Shown here piece by piece: positions 8,301 to 15,175 of a stretch of 44,806 nucleotides of DNA (its first letter is position 1; each line of letters starts with the position of its first letter). The translations under genes and the position numbers were made by a program. The notes under the pieces are model-generated. The model did no database searches, had not been told where the DNA came from, and saw only the letters and a program-made list of their open reading frames with translations. The DNA lies in NCBI GenBank assembly GCA_021811425.1, contig JAJZPA010000004.1, positions 1 through 44,806 on the forward strand, in the 5' to 3' direction. This DNA comes from Bacillota bacterium. GTDB taxonomy: Bacteria; Bacillota; Desulfitobacteriia; Desulfitobacteriales; Desulfitobacteriaceae.

Positions 8301-11073
8301 GAGCCTAAAAGGGCTGAAGGCTGATTTAGTGATCCTGAACGAAGATGAAAGCGGCTATGTCCAGAGCTTCCAGGATACCTTACGGGATCTCATCGCCATC
8401 GGTCATGGCCGGGAATTGATGAACCAGTCTGGGGGAGTTTTCCTCTTGCAAAGAAAACATTTACCCCCAGAGGATATCGCCCTTCTCTTCACTGTGGCGC
8501 GAGCTGTATTTTCCAGCAATGCAGGCTCCTGTTCCGTGCAGTTACGCAAAAAGGCCAAGACCTTCTTTATCGAAGTACCTACCCGCGCGAAGGAGCTGGA
8601 GGCGCAGCAAACGCCCAAGGGGGACAAAGAAGGCTCCGGAAGCCTGGCAGGCGGACAGAACCTGCAGACAGGGCTTCTCTATGCTAACGGGTATGGCGGG
8701 TTTGATGCGGAGATGCGTGAGTATGTGATTGAACTATCCCCAGGGAGCCGTACTCCTTTGCCTTGGCTAAATGTTATCGCTAATCCACGCTTTGGCTTTC
8801 AGGTATCAGAGTCTGGGGCTGGGTATACCTGGTCCCTCAATAGCCGGGAAAATAAGCTTACTCCTTGGTCCAATGACCCGATTCAGGATCCGCCGGGTGA
8901 GGTGTTTTACTTGCGGGATGAGGTGAGCGGGGAGTATTGGACTCCGACTGCTTCCCCGATTCGAGACGGGGGGCGTTATCAGATCCGGCATGGCCAAGGG
9001 TATTCTTATTTCAACCACGTGAGCCAGGAGCTTGACCAGGAGATGCTCCTCTTCGTCCCCCTGGAAGACCCGCTGAAAGTGGTACAAGTGCGGCTGAAAA
9101 ACCTGAGGCCGGCTAAGCGGACACTTACTGCCACTTACTATGCGGAAATGGTGCTCGGAGTGGCCCGCGAGCAGAGTTCACCCTACCTGGTGAGTGAGTT
9201 CGACGCGGAGTCTCAGTCTCTGTTCATGAGGAATACGTATCAGGAGGAATTTACAGGCCGACGGGCGTTCCTGGCGGGACAGGGAGGAACGGTTTCTTCC
9301 TATACCGGAGATCGCAGTGAATTTATCGGTCGCAACGGGAATTTGCGGGAGCCTCTGGGTCTGATTCAGGATGAACTCAGTCAGGCTGTTGGCGCAGGAC
9401 TGGATCCCTGTGCCGCCTTGCAGCTTAAATTCACCCTGGGTCCGGGTGAAGAGAAAAACATCTTTTTCTTCTTCGGTGAGGCGGAAAGCCGTGAGGCCGC
9501 CCAAACCCTCATTGCCCATTACCGTGATCCCAGTCGTACGGAGCATGCTTTCAAGGTTATCCAAAGATTTTGGCAGGAACTGACAGGGAGATTGCAAGTG
9601 GAGACCCCGGAACCATCCCTGAATCTCCTCATGAACAGCTGGCTCTTGTACCAGACGGTGGTGTGCCGTCTCTGGGCGCGCTCAGCGTTCTACCAATCTG
9701 GGGGGGCCTATGGCTTCAGAGATCAATTACAGGATGTCATGGCTTTGAGCGTTGCGGCCCCAGACTGGATACGGGATCAGATTATTAAGCATTGTGCTCA
9801 TCAATTTAAGGAAGGGGACGTCCAACATTGGTGGCATGCAGAAAAGGGAAAAGGGATCCGAACCAAATTCTCAGATGATTTTCTCTGGCTCCCATTTGTG
9901 ACCGCAGATTACCTCGAACACACTGGGGATGACTCTGTGCTCGAAGAGCGAGTGCCCTTCCTCGAAGATACCCCCTTAGCAGTTGAGGAAGATGAACGCT
10001 ACTTTATACCCCAGGTATCTGCGGATAAGGGAAGCGTGTATGAACATTGTATTCGGGCGATTGAACATGGCTTGCGTTTCGGGGAGCACGGGCTGCCGTT
10101 GATCGGATCCGGGGACTGGAATGATGGTTTCAGCCGGATTGGCCGTTTGGGGAAAGGGGAGAGCGTTTGGCTGGGGTGGTTTCTCTATAAGACCCTGCAA
10201 CGTTTTGCTCCCATTGCGGAGACCCGTCTCGATGAGGAACGGGCGAAGCGTTACCGTCTCATTGCTCATCAACTCCAGGAGAGCCTGGAACGCGATGGCT
10301 GGGATGGCGGCTGGTATCGCAGGGCTTATTTTGATGATGGCACCCCGCTCGGTTCAGCACGCAATCAAGAATGCCAAATCGACGCCATTGCTCAGTCTTG
10401 GGCCGTGATCTCCGGGGCGGCCCGTGAAAGCCGGGCCGAGGATGCTATGCTCGCCTTGGAGCACTACCTCTGGCGGCGTGAGGAAGGGATCCTGGTGCTT
10501 TTGACCCCGCCGTTTGATAAAGCGGCTATGGATCCGGGTTATATCAAAGGGTATGTCCCCGGTGTCCGGGAGAATGGTGGTCAGTATACGCATGGAGCGA
10601 TCTGGGCGGTTCTGGCGTTCAGCCTTATGGGAGAGGGAGACAAGGCCTATGAGCTTTTCCAAATGTTGAATCCCATCAACCATGCTCGCACGGAAAGCGA
10701 AGTGTCACGTTACAAGACAGAACCTTATGTAATGGCGGCCGATGTCTATGCTGTTCATCCGCATGCCGGACGGGGGGGCTGGAGTTGGTATACCGGTGCG
10801 GCCGGGTGGATGTACCAGGCTGGGCTGGAAGGAATACTCGGCTTCAACATAGAAGGGGCAGTTCTGCGGCTGAATCCCTGTATCCCTAGGCATTGGAGCG
10901 GGTATAAACTGAAGTATCTGTTCAAGCATACAATTTATCAGATCACCGTAGAGAACCCAGACAGGAATTCCCAAGGAATTCGGGAGCTGTGGCTGGATGG
11001 GGTCCATGTGGCAGGTGATCGTTTGGGGTTGGTGGATGATCGCCGGGAGCACAGGGTAAGGGTTAAACTTTAG
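2332..11073 (+). CDS. Cyclic beta-1,2-glucan synthase (NdvB/ChvB family; GT84 + GH94)
   Basis: Membrane enzyme that polymerises UDP-glucose into beta-1,2-glucan and closes the ring. The ATG at 2332 (MKLNTAYN) has GGAGAAGG just upstream; an in-frame TTG at 2281 has none. At 2913 residues it matches the family. Order seen: helical N-terminus; membrane helices at about 402-458; GT84 with TLDADTQL near 614, LSHDLIEG near 727 and HRWVRGDWQ near 764; further helices at 820-960; a glycoamylase-like middle region (PWGISESGFYAFD, YGLYEAVDYT) corresponding to the transglycosylating part of these enzymes; and C-terminal GH94 with RDQLQDVMAL, the catalytic-Asp motif GSGDWNDGF near 2592, and HPHAGRGGWSWYTGAAGW. 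Residues about 1128-1239 are a low-complexity acidic insertion. Product exported or periplasmic by family analogy. No partner genes adjoin it. Confidence 0.93.
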   Translation: MKLNTAYNLVDERPLKDIVLNHDELLHHAFEISNFHAQAGTGRKRLSLIPRVKENARFLQKAHREVNAYVQTTKDMVPAVEWFLDNYYLLKDLSQDIQSNLPSRYDRQLPRLAGGVFQGYPRVYALMVELIEHTDSQLDGDSLRDFINTYQEQVPLSSGELWATPIMLKVALLENVRRLTEQILDIQHEREAAEKWLAPFRYAEHSAQEWDEVLEKAEEPASFSPAFGERLLKRVREMGLDGLPLLHWLDRAVARHDTTVENLAKLAHQQQAAFQVSMGHAIGSLRFLSAEDWPRFFEAISLVERVLQIDPSEVYAAMDFESRDAYRHEVEKLAHRFAIPETLVARKVLAESQKVQNMPGKHVGFYLLGLGRESLEKEFEKEWGPVRNTWCELRRFVKHHPGGFYFGGMGVTLVCLYFLILQAVRSQGILSPRLDLIFLLAFFPLSSSAMMLVNFLAARIVPPTFLPKLELGGGVPAHLRTMVVIPTLLPSVARVQELLQQLEVYYLANQDPNLHFTLLGDFTDAQSESMPGDEAILAAASRGIERLNQKYGSGQFFFFHRHRLWNPKEGAWLGWERKRGKLIEFNRLLSRSGLTSYSTQVGDLSLLPTVKYVITLDADTQLIRGTARKLVGALAHPLQAARLSEDGKRVESGYGLLQPRIGVSVSGARASFFARIFSGKVGIDPYTAAISDVYQDLFGEGIFTGKGIYDVNIFHHLTGEQFPENTILSHDLIEGIYARTGLVTDIELIDGYPGKYHAHMRRLHRWVRGDWQIARWLFEPLPPLSKWKIFDNLRRSLTAPAEILQMALAFALLPGEPWLWAGIVLTELFLPVVLCAAGFAFNPKAKSDDLGQELHQGMIQILIQLIFLPYLAYTMLDAIGRSLYRQWVSHKHLLEWETAAAAERRLAVNMKTSWTEMWPALSVVLGITGWVGVSQPGHLISFLPFVLLWFSSPWVAYRISLPLRSEMSSLGAEERLELRGWARRIWAFFEEYVGPEDNWLPPDNIQIYPPNGVAHRTSPTNIALALLANLAARDLGYITLETLQQRVENTLTSIEGLERWNGHLYNWYDTVQKRPLLPLYVSTVDSGNLILYLLTLKQGLEEALDSPILDHKLLYGLRDTYELLAQAEAKEKNKAGDGEENDAPDDRGGDAIEGKYAAFGGALFACIAEADAGRPTGFQDWLGLIELGLNAGISIQGQKDGRIRNTESKEGTEDTEQAELGECAEHAGHAEDSEREEVLYWEERLRAQVMSLHQEMQAFYPWLGQSWDALEEERLQDILPTFSLRELKAQYTKLQVDGLSRLKEEVAAGLQAIQAFLTRAQHQHRRLQALAMVMDFRPLYDADRQLFSIGYRIHDGALDKSYYDLLASEARQASFIAIAKGDVPQSHWFRLGRSLTEVKGRRGLVSWSGTMFEFLMPLLVMRNYEGTLLDETYRAIVEVQRLYGEEHHMPWGISESGFYAFDAQLNYQYKAFGVPGLGLKRGLIQDRVIAPYATFLSLMVEPKASAANVRQMAKMGFAGRYGLYEAVDYTPERLPTGENYRIVKSFMAHHQGMSFLALTNVLEENSLQKRFHANTLVQSAELLLQERIPAQVQVVPQPEERVILYETRHAPGAEDKRAITVTSAETSMPVAHFVSNGEYSVMLTNSGSGYSRFKDIAVTRWREDVTRDHWGMYFYIQNLNSGNAWSATHQPWGESGQDFKVSFAPDKVEFNRKDGNLATRTEIVVSPEDPVEIRRLSLSNQSKHERTLEITSYFEVVLARPNDDLAHPAFSNLFIQTEFEHQSLLASRRPRREDQERLWLMHTVALEGEGVGSLQYETDRARFIGRGRTLSRPQALEPNQPLSNSVGQVIDPIMSLRQRVLVRPGQTVKVSFSVGVAASREEAIRLAEKYRNPAAVSRAHELAWSHSQMELRYLNLTPSEANEALSLAAHLVYTSPCRRDFQEILTENSKGQSGLWAYAISGDLPLVLLRVQEFSDLDFVREFLRVHEYWSLKGLKADLVILNEDESGYVQSFQDTLRDLIAIGHGRELMNQSGGVFLLQRKHLPPEDIALLFTVARAVFSSNAGSCSVQLRKKAKTFFIEVPTRAKELEAQQTPKGDKEGSGSLAGGQNLQTGLLYANGYGGFDAEMREYVIELSPGSRTPLPWLNVIANPRFGFQVSESGAGYTWSLNSRENKLTPWSNDPIQDPPGEVFYLRDEVSGEYWTPTASPIRDGGRYQIRHGQGYSYFNHVSQELDQEMLLFVPLEDPLKVVQVRLKNLRPAKRTLTATYYAEMVLGVAREQSSPYLVSEFDAESQSLFMRNTYQEEFTGRRAFLAGQGGTVSSYTGDRSEFIGRNGNLREPLGLIQDELSQAVGAGLDPCAALQLKFTLGPGEEKNIFFFFGEAESREAAQTLIAHYRDPSRTEHAFKVIQRFWQELTGRLQVETPEPSLNLLMNSWLLYQTVVCRLWARSAFYQSGGAYGFRDQLQDVMALSVAAPDWIRDQIIKHCAHQFKEGDVQHWWHAEKGKGIRTKFSDDFLWLPFVTADYLEHTGDDSVLEERVPFLEDTPLAVEEDERYFIPQVSADKGSVYEHCIRAIEHGLRFGEHGLPLIGSGDWNDGFSRIGRLGKGESVWLGWFLYKTLQRFAPIAETRLDEERAKRYRLIAHQLQESLERDGWDGGWYRRAYFDDGTPLGSARNQECQIDAIAQSWAVISGAARESRAEDAMLALEHYLWRREEGILVLLTPPFDKAAMDPGYIKGYVPGVRENGGQYTHGAIWAVLAFSLMGEGDKAYELFQMLNPINHARTESEVSRYKTEPYVMAADVYAVHPHAGRGGWSWYTGAAGWMYQAGLEGILGFNIEGAVLRLNPCIPRHWSGYKLKYLFKHTIYQITVENPDRNSQGIRELWLDGVHVAGDRLGLVDDRREHRVRVKL
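5926..6050 (+). repeat. Low-complexity GAGGACAC/GAGCAG-type repeat inside the glucan synthase gene
   Basis: This stretch reads as imperfect short purine-rich units (ACAGAGAGCAAAGAAGG, ACGGAGGACACCGAGCAG and similar). They encode a run rich in E, T, A, H and G that interrupts the enzyme in frame. The same kind of motif is common as intergenic repeats in many bacterial genomes. It looks like an in-frame expansion or insertion tolerated in a surface loop. Confidence 0.5.
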
Positions 11074-11091
11074 AGGAAAGTAGAGGAAAGG

Positions 11092-11118
11092 GGACATTCC
11101 TCCTTTGGAGGAATGTCC
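11092..11118. repeat. 12-bp inverted repeat between convergent genes
   Basis: GGACATTCCTCC (11092-11103) and GGAGGAATGTCC (11107-11118) pair exactly around a TTT loop. It sits between the glucan synthase (+) and the ferritin-like gene (-), where it could end transcription from both sides, but neither side has a real T-run. A related imperfect copy lies at 17388-17441. Confidence 0.65.
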
Positions 11119-11143
11119 TACTTTAGAGGGCAGTGCGGGCAAT

Positions 11144-11584
11144 TTACGGGGAACCATGGTGCACATAGTTATCGAGCCAGAGGATATGGAATTCTTCGTC
11201 GAGAAGGTATGCCATTAAAGCGTGGTGAATGACAGGAAATGTCTTTGCTTCGGAAATGAAGTCCCGATAGGTAGCAGCCGCTTTCTTTTCGAGCATGACG
11301 GCTAGTTTTAGTCCGTTGGTTTTACTGATGCTTTCGGCGGATTCGCCAAGGATTTGGGCTGCAAAGTTAAAGAGTGTGCCCGTCAATGAGGGTAGCTCCA
11401 GATTAGCTTTACCGATCAAATTTGCAAAGAATTGGGCATGTGTTTCTTCAGTAGTAATGAGCTTCTCAAAAGCTTGGATATGATACTCATCAGTTAAAGT
11501 GGAAAGCTGGCTGCGATAGTAGGCAACCTGGAAAGTTTCAAGGATATAGAATTCCTTGAGTCGATAAATAAACTTTGAATTCAT
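11144..11584 (-). CDS. Ferritin-like di-iron protein
   Basis: A 146-residue, all-helical protein. The ATG at 11584 (MNSKFIYRL) follows GAGGAAAAGCT; an ATG five codons earlier has no such site. Carboxylate and His ligands sit in ferritin-like order: LKEFYILETF, TTEETHAQFF (ExxH), MLEKKAAATY and LDEEFHILWLDNY (ExxH), enough for a di-iron centre in a four-helix bundle. This suggests a small oxidase, rubrerythrin-like or COQ7-like role in oxygen or peroxide defence, but the substrate cannot be told. No rubredoxin domain, signal peptide or membrane helix is evident. It is read in the same direction as the NlpC/P60 gene but separated from it by a terminator. Confidence 0.75.
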   Translation of the reverse strand: MNSKFIYRLKEFYILETFQVAYYRSQLSTLTDEYHIQAFEKLITTEETHAQFFANLIGKANLELPSLTGTLFNFAAQILGESAESISKTNGLKLAVMLEKKAAATYRDFISEAKTFPVIHHALMAYLLDEEFHILWLDNYVHHGSP

Positions 11585-11609
11585 AGCTTTTCCTCGCAAT
11601 GTTCATAAA

Positions 11610-11650
11610 AATAAGGATTAGTCGAACGATGTCTTTGACTAATCCTTATT
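11610..11650 (-). terminator. Rho-independent terminator of the NlpC/P60 gene
   Basis: Arms 11610-11623 (AATAAGGATTAGTC) and 11637-11650 pair perfectly over 14 bp. Read on the minus strand the stem is followed by a T-rich stretch (TTATTTTTATG). It lies 20 nt beyond the stop of the NlpC/P60 gene and just before the ferritin-like gene, so it separates the two transcripts. Confidence 0.8.
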
Positions 11651-11669
11651 CTGTTCAAATCAGTTAACT

Positions 11670-12434
11670 TTATGAAAACTGATTAACTCTGCGTGCCCCG
11701 ACAAAGTGGGATTTCCAATACGAGCCTAAGGCGTAAATCGTGACCCCTTTGGAAGTTGAGGCATTGATGAACTGCCCACCTCCGACATAAATCCCGAGGT
11801 GATCGATCCCGTTTCCGTTTAAAGCAAAGAATACGAGGTCGCCAGGTTGCAAATTATCAAAGCTCACGGCATTCCCTACCTGGTATTGGTCACGCGAAAC
11901 CCGGGGGAGAGAAATGCCATGCTTAGCAAAAACATATTGGGAAAAGCCGGAGCAGTCAAACCCGGATGGGGTAGTGCCTCCCCAGACATATTTGACGCCG
12001 AGATATTGTTTGGCTGTGGTAATCACGGCTGAAGCTTTGCCTCCGTTTAATGGGGCTGGGGAAGAGGTTAGCGAGGAGCCGCCGCGTGAAGCCACAGGTT
12101 TTGTCGTTGGTGCAGAAGCCGGGCGGGAGGGTTGAGAAGGCTTGCTGACGGCAGGCTCTTGAGCTGGAGCCGTTGGCGCCGGTTTCGAGGCGGAAACTGT
12201 GGTTGCTGCAGGCTGAGCCTGGGCAGGGTCCTTTGCTGTGGCTCCTGTTGCGCTAACAGGAACGGGGGCTAGCGTATCGGCTGCGGTTGCGGCCGACGCC
12301 GACGCGACGGCTAGTGAGCCGCTTTGAGCTGACACAAAACTTTCTTCGCTCATCTGAGCGGGCGCTATGGTGGCCGTCCCTACGAAGAGACTGGCGATAA
12401 GAAACGGAATCATGAGAGTCAGTGGTTTTTTCAT
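11670..12434 (-). CDS. Secreted NlpC/P60 peptidoglycan endopeptidase
   Basis: A 254-residue cell-wall hydrolase that would cut the D-Glu-(m)DAP bond in stem peptides. Residues 1-27 are a signal peptide (MKKPLTLMIPFLIASLFVG, then ...APA). Residues 30-130 are a long Ala/Pro/Ser/Thr-rich linker without recognisable LysM or SH3 repeats. The NlpC/P60 domain fills 132-254. The catalytic Cys is C161 in FDCSGFSQYVF and the His is H212 in DHLGIYVG. The third polar position is N224 in QFINAS, where many members have His and others Asn or Gln. The start follows AAAGGA about 10 nt upstream. It has its own promoter, leader and terminator, so it is probably monocistronic. Confidence 0.9.
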   Translation of the reverse strand: MKKPLTLMIPFLIASLFVGTATIAPAQMSEESFVSAQSGSLAVASASAATAADTLAPVPVSATGATAKDPAQAQPAATTVSASKPAPTAPAQEPAVSKPSQPSRPASAPTTKPVASRGGSSLTSSPAPLNGGKASAVITTAKQYLGVKYVWGGTTPSGFDCSGFSQYVFAKHGISLPRVSRDQYQVGNAVSFDNLQPGDLVFFALNGNGIDHLGIYVGGGQFINASTSKGVTIYALGSYWKSHFVGARRVNQFS

Positions 12435-12515
12435 TTGGCATCGTCCTTTCTAATTGATTGGGCTAGCCGAAAAGGCTACCAACTCACAACCGAATGATGT
12501 GTGAGAGGTTGTTTC
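12435..12515 (-). promoter_or_regulatory. Folded 5' leader of the NlpC/P60 gene
   Basis: Between the inferred transcript start and the start codon, minus strand, two hairpins can form. One is CTCTCACA...TTGTGAG. The other is TTGGTAGCC-TTTTC-GGCTAGCCCAA, ending about 10 nt before the AAAGGA ribosome site. Firmicute wall hydrolases are often under c-di-AMP (ydaO) riboswitches, but I do not see that consensus here. Called only as a structured leader of unknown role. Confidence 0.3.
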
Positions 12516-12516
12516 T

Positions 12517-12546
12517 AGTATAGAAGATTCAGCTCCAATTTGTCGA
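12517..12546 (-). promoter_or_regulatory. Sigma-A-type promoter for the NlpC/P60 gene
   Basis: On the minus strand TCGACA (12546-12541) and TATACT (12522-12517) are separated by 18 nt, close to TTGACA/TATAAT. The start point would be near 12510, giving a leader of roughly 75 nt. Confidence 0.45.
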
Positions 12547-12639
12547 AGGTAATTTGTAGTTTTAGTAGATATTTATGGGTTGCGATGTAAACATTGTATT
12601 TATTCACTGAGTTGCCTTCTTGTGTGTGGCAGGATGTTT

Positions 12640-12922
12640 TTCGAAAATCCCTGTCTTTCTTGCCTGGATTTTCCTTTGCAGTAGCCGCAACGACGTTGGT
12701 CGGCCAGGCTTTGGGAGCCAAGGATCCGGAAGAAGCGTAGGAGAGCGGCAAGATTGCGGCTGGTGTCGCGATCGGGCTCATGAGTATGATGGGTGTGTGA
12801 TTTCGCAGCCGCCCTTGGCGCTGGTTATGGGGATTGGCAACGGTAATCTTTGGTCTGTCGGCACTAGTGATCAAATATTTTCGCTTGCTGGCTGTGTCAG
12901 CCTCTGAGAAAGTGGAAAGCTA
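12640..12922 (+). pseudogene. MATE-family exporter remnant
   Basis: In the frame holding GGA at 12666 the translation runs SLSFLPGFSFAVAATTLVGQ, then ALGAKDPEEA, a stop (TAG 12738), ESGKIAAGVAIGLMSMMGV and a second stop. PGF.FAVAATTLVGQ.LGAKDPE.A is a hallmark segment of MATE multidrug/Na+ antiporters. Only about 55 residues of a roughly 450-residue protein survive, with stops. The stretch to 12922 stays open (WGLATVIFGLSALVIKYFRLL) and looks membrane-like, but I cannot align it. The rest of 12547-13013 holds only short repeated GGGAA/GCTAA tracts. Confidence 0.7.
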
Positions 12923-13013
12923 AGTATGGAGCTGGGGAAAGCTAAGTCAGGGAACAAAAAGCTAATCAGGGAACAGTAATAGAAAAACTTCCGAGTGAAG
13001 GGTGAAAGAGACA

Positions 13014-13046
13014 GCAGGCGGCTCCAACATATTTGGAGTCGCCTGC
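13014..13046 (-). terminator. Hairpin downstream of the MFS exporter gene
   Basis: Arms 13014-13027 and 13033-13046 form a 14-bp stem with one G-T pair and a 5-nt loop. On the minus strand it follows the MFS stop by about 50 nt and is succeeded by TGTCTCTTTC, a weak T-rich tail. Probable terminator of the exporter gene. Confidence 0.5.
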
Positions 13047-13051
13047 TTGTC

Positions 13052-13084
13052 GTGCGACAAAAGGAACCGTCCCACTTGTCGCAC
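13052..13084. repeat. REP-like palindrome GTGCGACAA...TTGTCGCAC
   Basis: Nine-bp perfect arms (13052-13060, 13076-13084) enclose AAGGAACCGTCCCAC. Elements with the GACAAAAGGAACCGTCCC core are, from memory, dispersed in genomes of this family. It lies 12 bp beyond the MFS stop codon, between it and the 13014-13046 hairpin. Confidence 0.5.
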
Positions 13085-13096
13085 CCTTGTCGCGCT

Positions 13097-14575
13097 TTAC
13101 GCCTCCGCGCGTGCATACCCCTTGCGATTGAGGGAGATGAAGGCGGCGACGAAGGCAATCCCCGCGGCCGCAAGCATGACGGTGTGATAGGCAGACATAA
13201 AGGCTGCAGTCTGCTGGAGAGCGCTGGGATGAGGAAGTGTGGCCAAGTGAGCCGCTTGGCGGTTTTCAAAGAGGGAGACGGAGAAAGCGATCCCTAGAAC
13301 CATGCCGACGTTGCGCACGAGGGCATTAATACCGCCGGCGATCCCAAGTTTAGGGGGCGGGACGGAACTCATGACACTGGAATTATTGGGGGAGTTGAAC
13401 ATTCCTGCTCCTAGACCGTTCAAGAGCGGACCAGGGATGATTTGCCAGGCGCTAGCCGTGGCCGAAATCGTTGAGAGATATAGAAAACCAAGCCCAGTTA
13501 AGACCAGCCCGCCCGTAGTGAGGGCGATCGGGCCGATTTTGTCGGAGGCATAGCCGCTGATGGGAGCGACAACGGCCATAACCAAGGGAAATGAGGTCAT
13601 GAGAAGTCCAACTTGGGTGGTGCTGTAGTTTAAAATGTGCTGGAGATAGAAGGGCATGAGCATGGTATTGGAAAAGAGGGCGACAAAGGAAAGGAGGCTG
13701 GAGACGTTTCCGGCTAAGAATGGCCGATTTTTAAAGAGGCTGAGCTCGATCATCGGGTTCGGTACTCTGAGTTCCGTGGTGAAAAAGAAGATGAGCAGGA
13801 TGATTCCGGCGACAAGTCCGGTGAGGATCGGGGTGGAACCCCAACCCCAGTCCTGGCCGTTGCTGAAGGCAAAGAGGAGGCTTACCATGCCGAGGGTAAA
13901 GAAAATGCCACCGCTAAAATCAAAACGTTCATGGCTTCCGCGCGCTTTGTCAGCGGGTAAGATGATCCGGGCGGCGAGGTAGCCTATGATCCCAATCGGT
14001 ATATTGATAAAGAAGATCGCTCGCCAACTGGTAGCACCGATCAGTAGTCCCCCAACAGCCGGTCCCGCGAGGGAGCCTAGGGCGACGACTGTACCGGTCA
14101 TACCCAAGGCCCGCCCTCGTTCCTGAGGCGGAAATGCTGCGGTGATAATGGCGGCACTATTGGCCATGAGCATGGAGGCTCCTATGGCTTGGAAAATACG
14201 CATTACTACGAGAAACCAAAGGTTTGTCGAAAGTCCGCACAAGAAAGAGCCTAAAGTGAAGACGATGAACCCAAGCGAGTATATGCGTTTGCGCCCAAGC
14301 AAATCCGCCGTTCGTCCAAAGATTGGCAACAAACTGGAAATGGTCAAAAGATAGGCGGAAACCACCCACTGCAAAGCAGTGAGTTGGGCGTGCAACTGGC
14401 CGGACATCGTAGGCAAAGCGACGTTAACAATGCTGCTGTCCAAGGTGGCCATGAAGGTTCCAACCGCGACATTGGCGAGGATAAACCAGCGGTAGCGGGG
14501 AGAGTTTTTAAAGCCCTTGGGCGTATCGTTCGCGGTAATCGAGTGCGCGTTGGGGTGCTGATCCTGGTTTTGCAT
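13097..14575 (-). CDS. DHA2-family (14-TM) MFS drug exporter
   Basis: A 492-residue proton-driven multidrug exporter of the EmrB/QacA kind. The ATG at 14575 (MQNQDQ) follows GGGAGGG by 6 nt; the longer frame from 14641 lacks a site. Diagnostic segments are LDSSIVNVALPTM in TM1 (motif D1), GRTADLLGRKRIY (motif A, loop 2-3), LVVMRIFQAIGASMLMANSAA (motif B) and GSLAGPAVGGLLIGATSWRAIFFINIPIG (motif C plus the DHA2-typical WRxIFxINxPIG). Fourteen hydrophobic segments fit. No TetR-type regulator or membrane-fusion partner adjoins it; the nearest relic is a decayed MATE exporter. Substrate unknown. Confidence 0.92.
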   Translation of the reverse strand: MQNQDQHPNAHSITANDTPKGFKNSPRYRWFILANVAVGTFMATLDSSIVNVALPTMSGQLHAQLTALQWVVSAYLLTISSLLPIFGRTADLLGRKRIYSLGFIVFTLGSFLCGLSTNLWFLVVMRIFQAIGASMLMANSAAIITAAFPPQERGRALGMTGTVVALGSLAGPAVGGLLIGATSWRAIFFINIPIGIIGYLAARIILPADKARGSHERFDFSGGIFFTLGMVSLLFAFSNGQDWGWGSTPILTGLVAGIILLIFFFTTELRVPNPMIELSLFKNRPFLAGNVSSLLSFVALFSNTMLMPFYLQHILNYSTTQVGLLMTSFPLVMAVVAPISGYASDKIGPIALTTGGLVLTGLGFLYLSTISATASAWQIIPGPLLNGLGAGMFNSPNNSSVMSSVPPPKLGIAGGINALVRNVGMVLGIAFSVSLFENRQAAHLATLPHPSALQQTAAFMSAYHTVMLAAAGIAFVAAFISLNRKGYARAEA

Positions 14576-14757
14576 TTCGGACCCTCCCGACGATTGAGAT
14601 TCTATGTGGGTTAGTTTGTTCCGCATTATATCATGAAGCATACGTTTTGTGTACTAAGTATTTTTGATTTTAAATCCGAGGTCAAAATAATGAGTTACTG
14701 GTCAGCATGTTTAGAAAGAATAAAGTTCAATAAGTTCCAGTAACATCCTAATGAATT

Positions 14758-15075
14758 CGGAACACGGAAGCCGTTTGCATCATAGGCGTAGGTGCTTGAG
14801 CCTATGGGTGTGTTGTAGGTCGACATATCCGGCTGAGGTTGGCTGTTTTGGGTGGCAAGGCTGCCGATGATTTGATGGGCCTCGTTGTAAACATAGCTGT
14901 CCTGAGTTTTGTTAGGGTTGGCTCTGGCGATTAGGCTGTTTCCCTCATCATACGTGAAAGCCACCGTTTGGTTGGAATCGCCTGTTGCGGTTTGTTCGAG
15001 GCTGGCGGCGTTATAGGTAAACCCAAAAGGAACGGCGGTGGTATTTCCCGCATAGTTGACAATCAGTTTCGGGGG
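14758..15075 (-). pseudogene. RHS/YD-repeat protein fragment
   Basis: The minus-strand translation carries YD repeats: FTYNAASLEQTA, AFTYDEGNSLIARAN, SYVYNEAHQIIG and STYAYDANGFRV. These belong to RHS/wall-associated toxin-delivery shells, normally over 1500 residues. Only about 100 residues remain. The frame runs into unrelated sequence at both ends and no toxin tip or immunity gene follows. This is a relic, now overlapped by the likely promoter of the HMA gene on the other strand. The remainder of 14576-15175 holds no other gene. Confidence 0.65.
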
Positions 15076-15084
15076 GAGTAGGTT
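15056..15084 (+). promoter_or_regulatory. Possible sigma-A promoter of the HMA/TauE-like gene
   Basis: TTGACA (15056-15061) and TAGGTT (15079-15084) are 17 nt apart, about 90 nt before the ATG at 15176. The -35 is perfect and the -10 weak. It lies inside the RHS relic. No CsoR-type GC-rich operator is recognisable. Confidence 0.35.
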
Positions 15085-15175
15085 TTGTACATATGTTACA
15101 TACAAGCATGGGCTACAGGCATAAAGTAAAGCAAGAGGACAAACAGGGGAGTAAAAAGTTATGGGGGGATCAACG

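Noticed and set aside
12435-12515. c-di-AMP (ydaO) or c-di-GMP riboswitch before the NlpC gene
   Set aside because: Too short, and conserved core sequences of either class are not visible; kept only as a generic leader.
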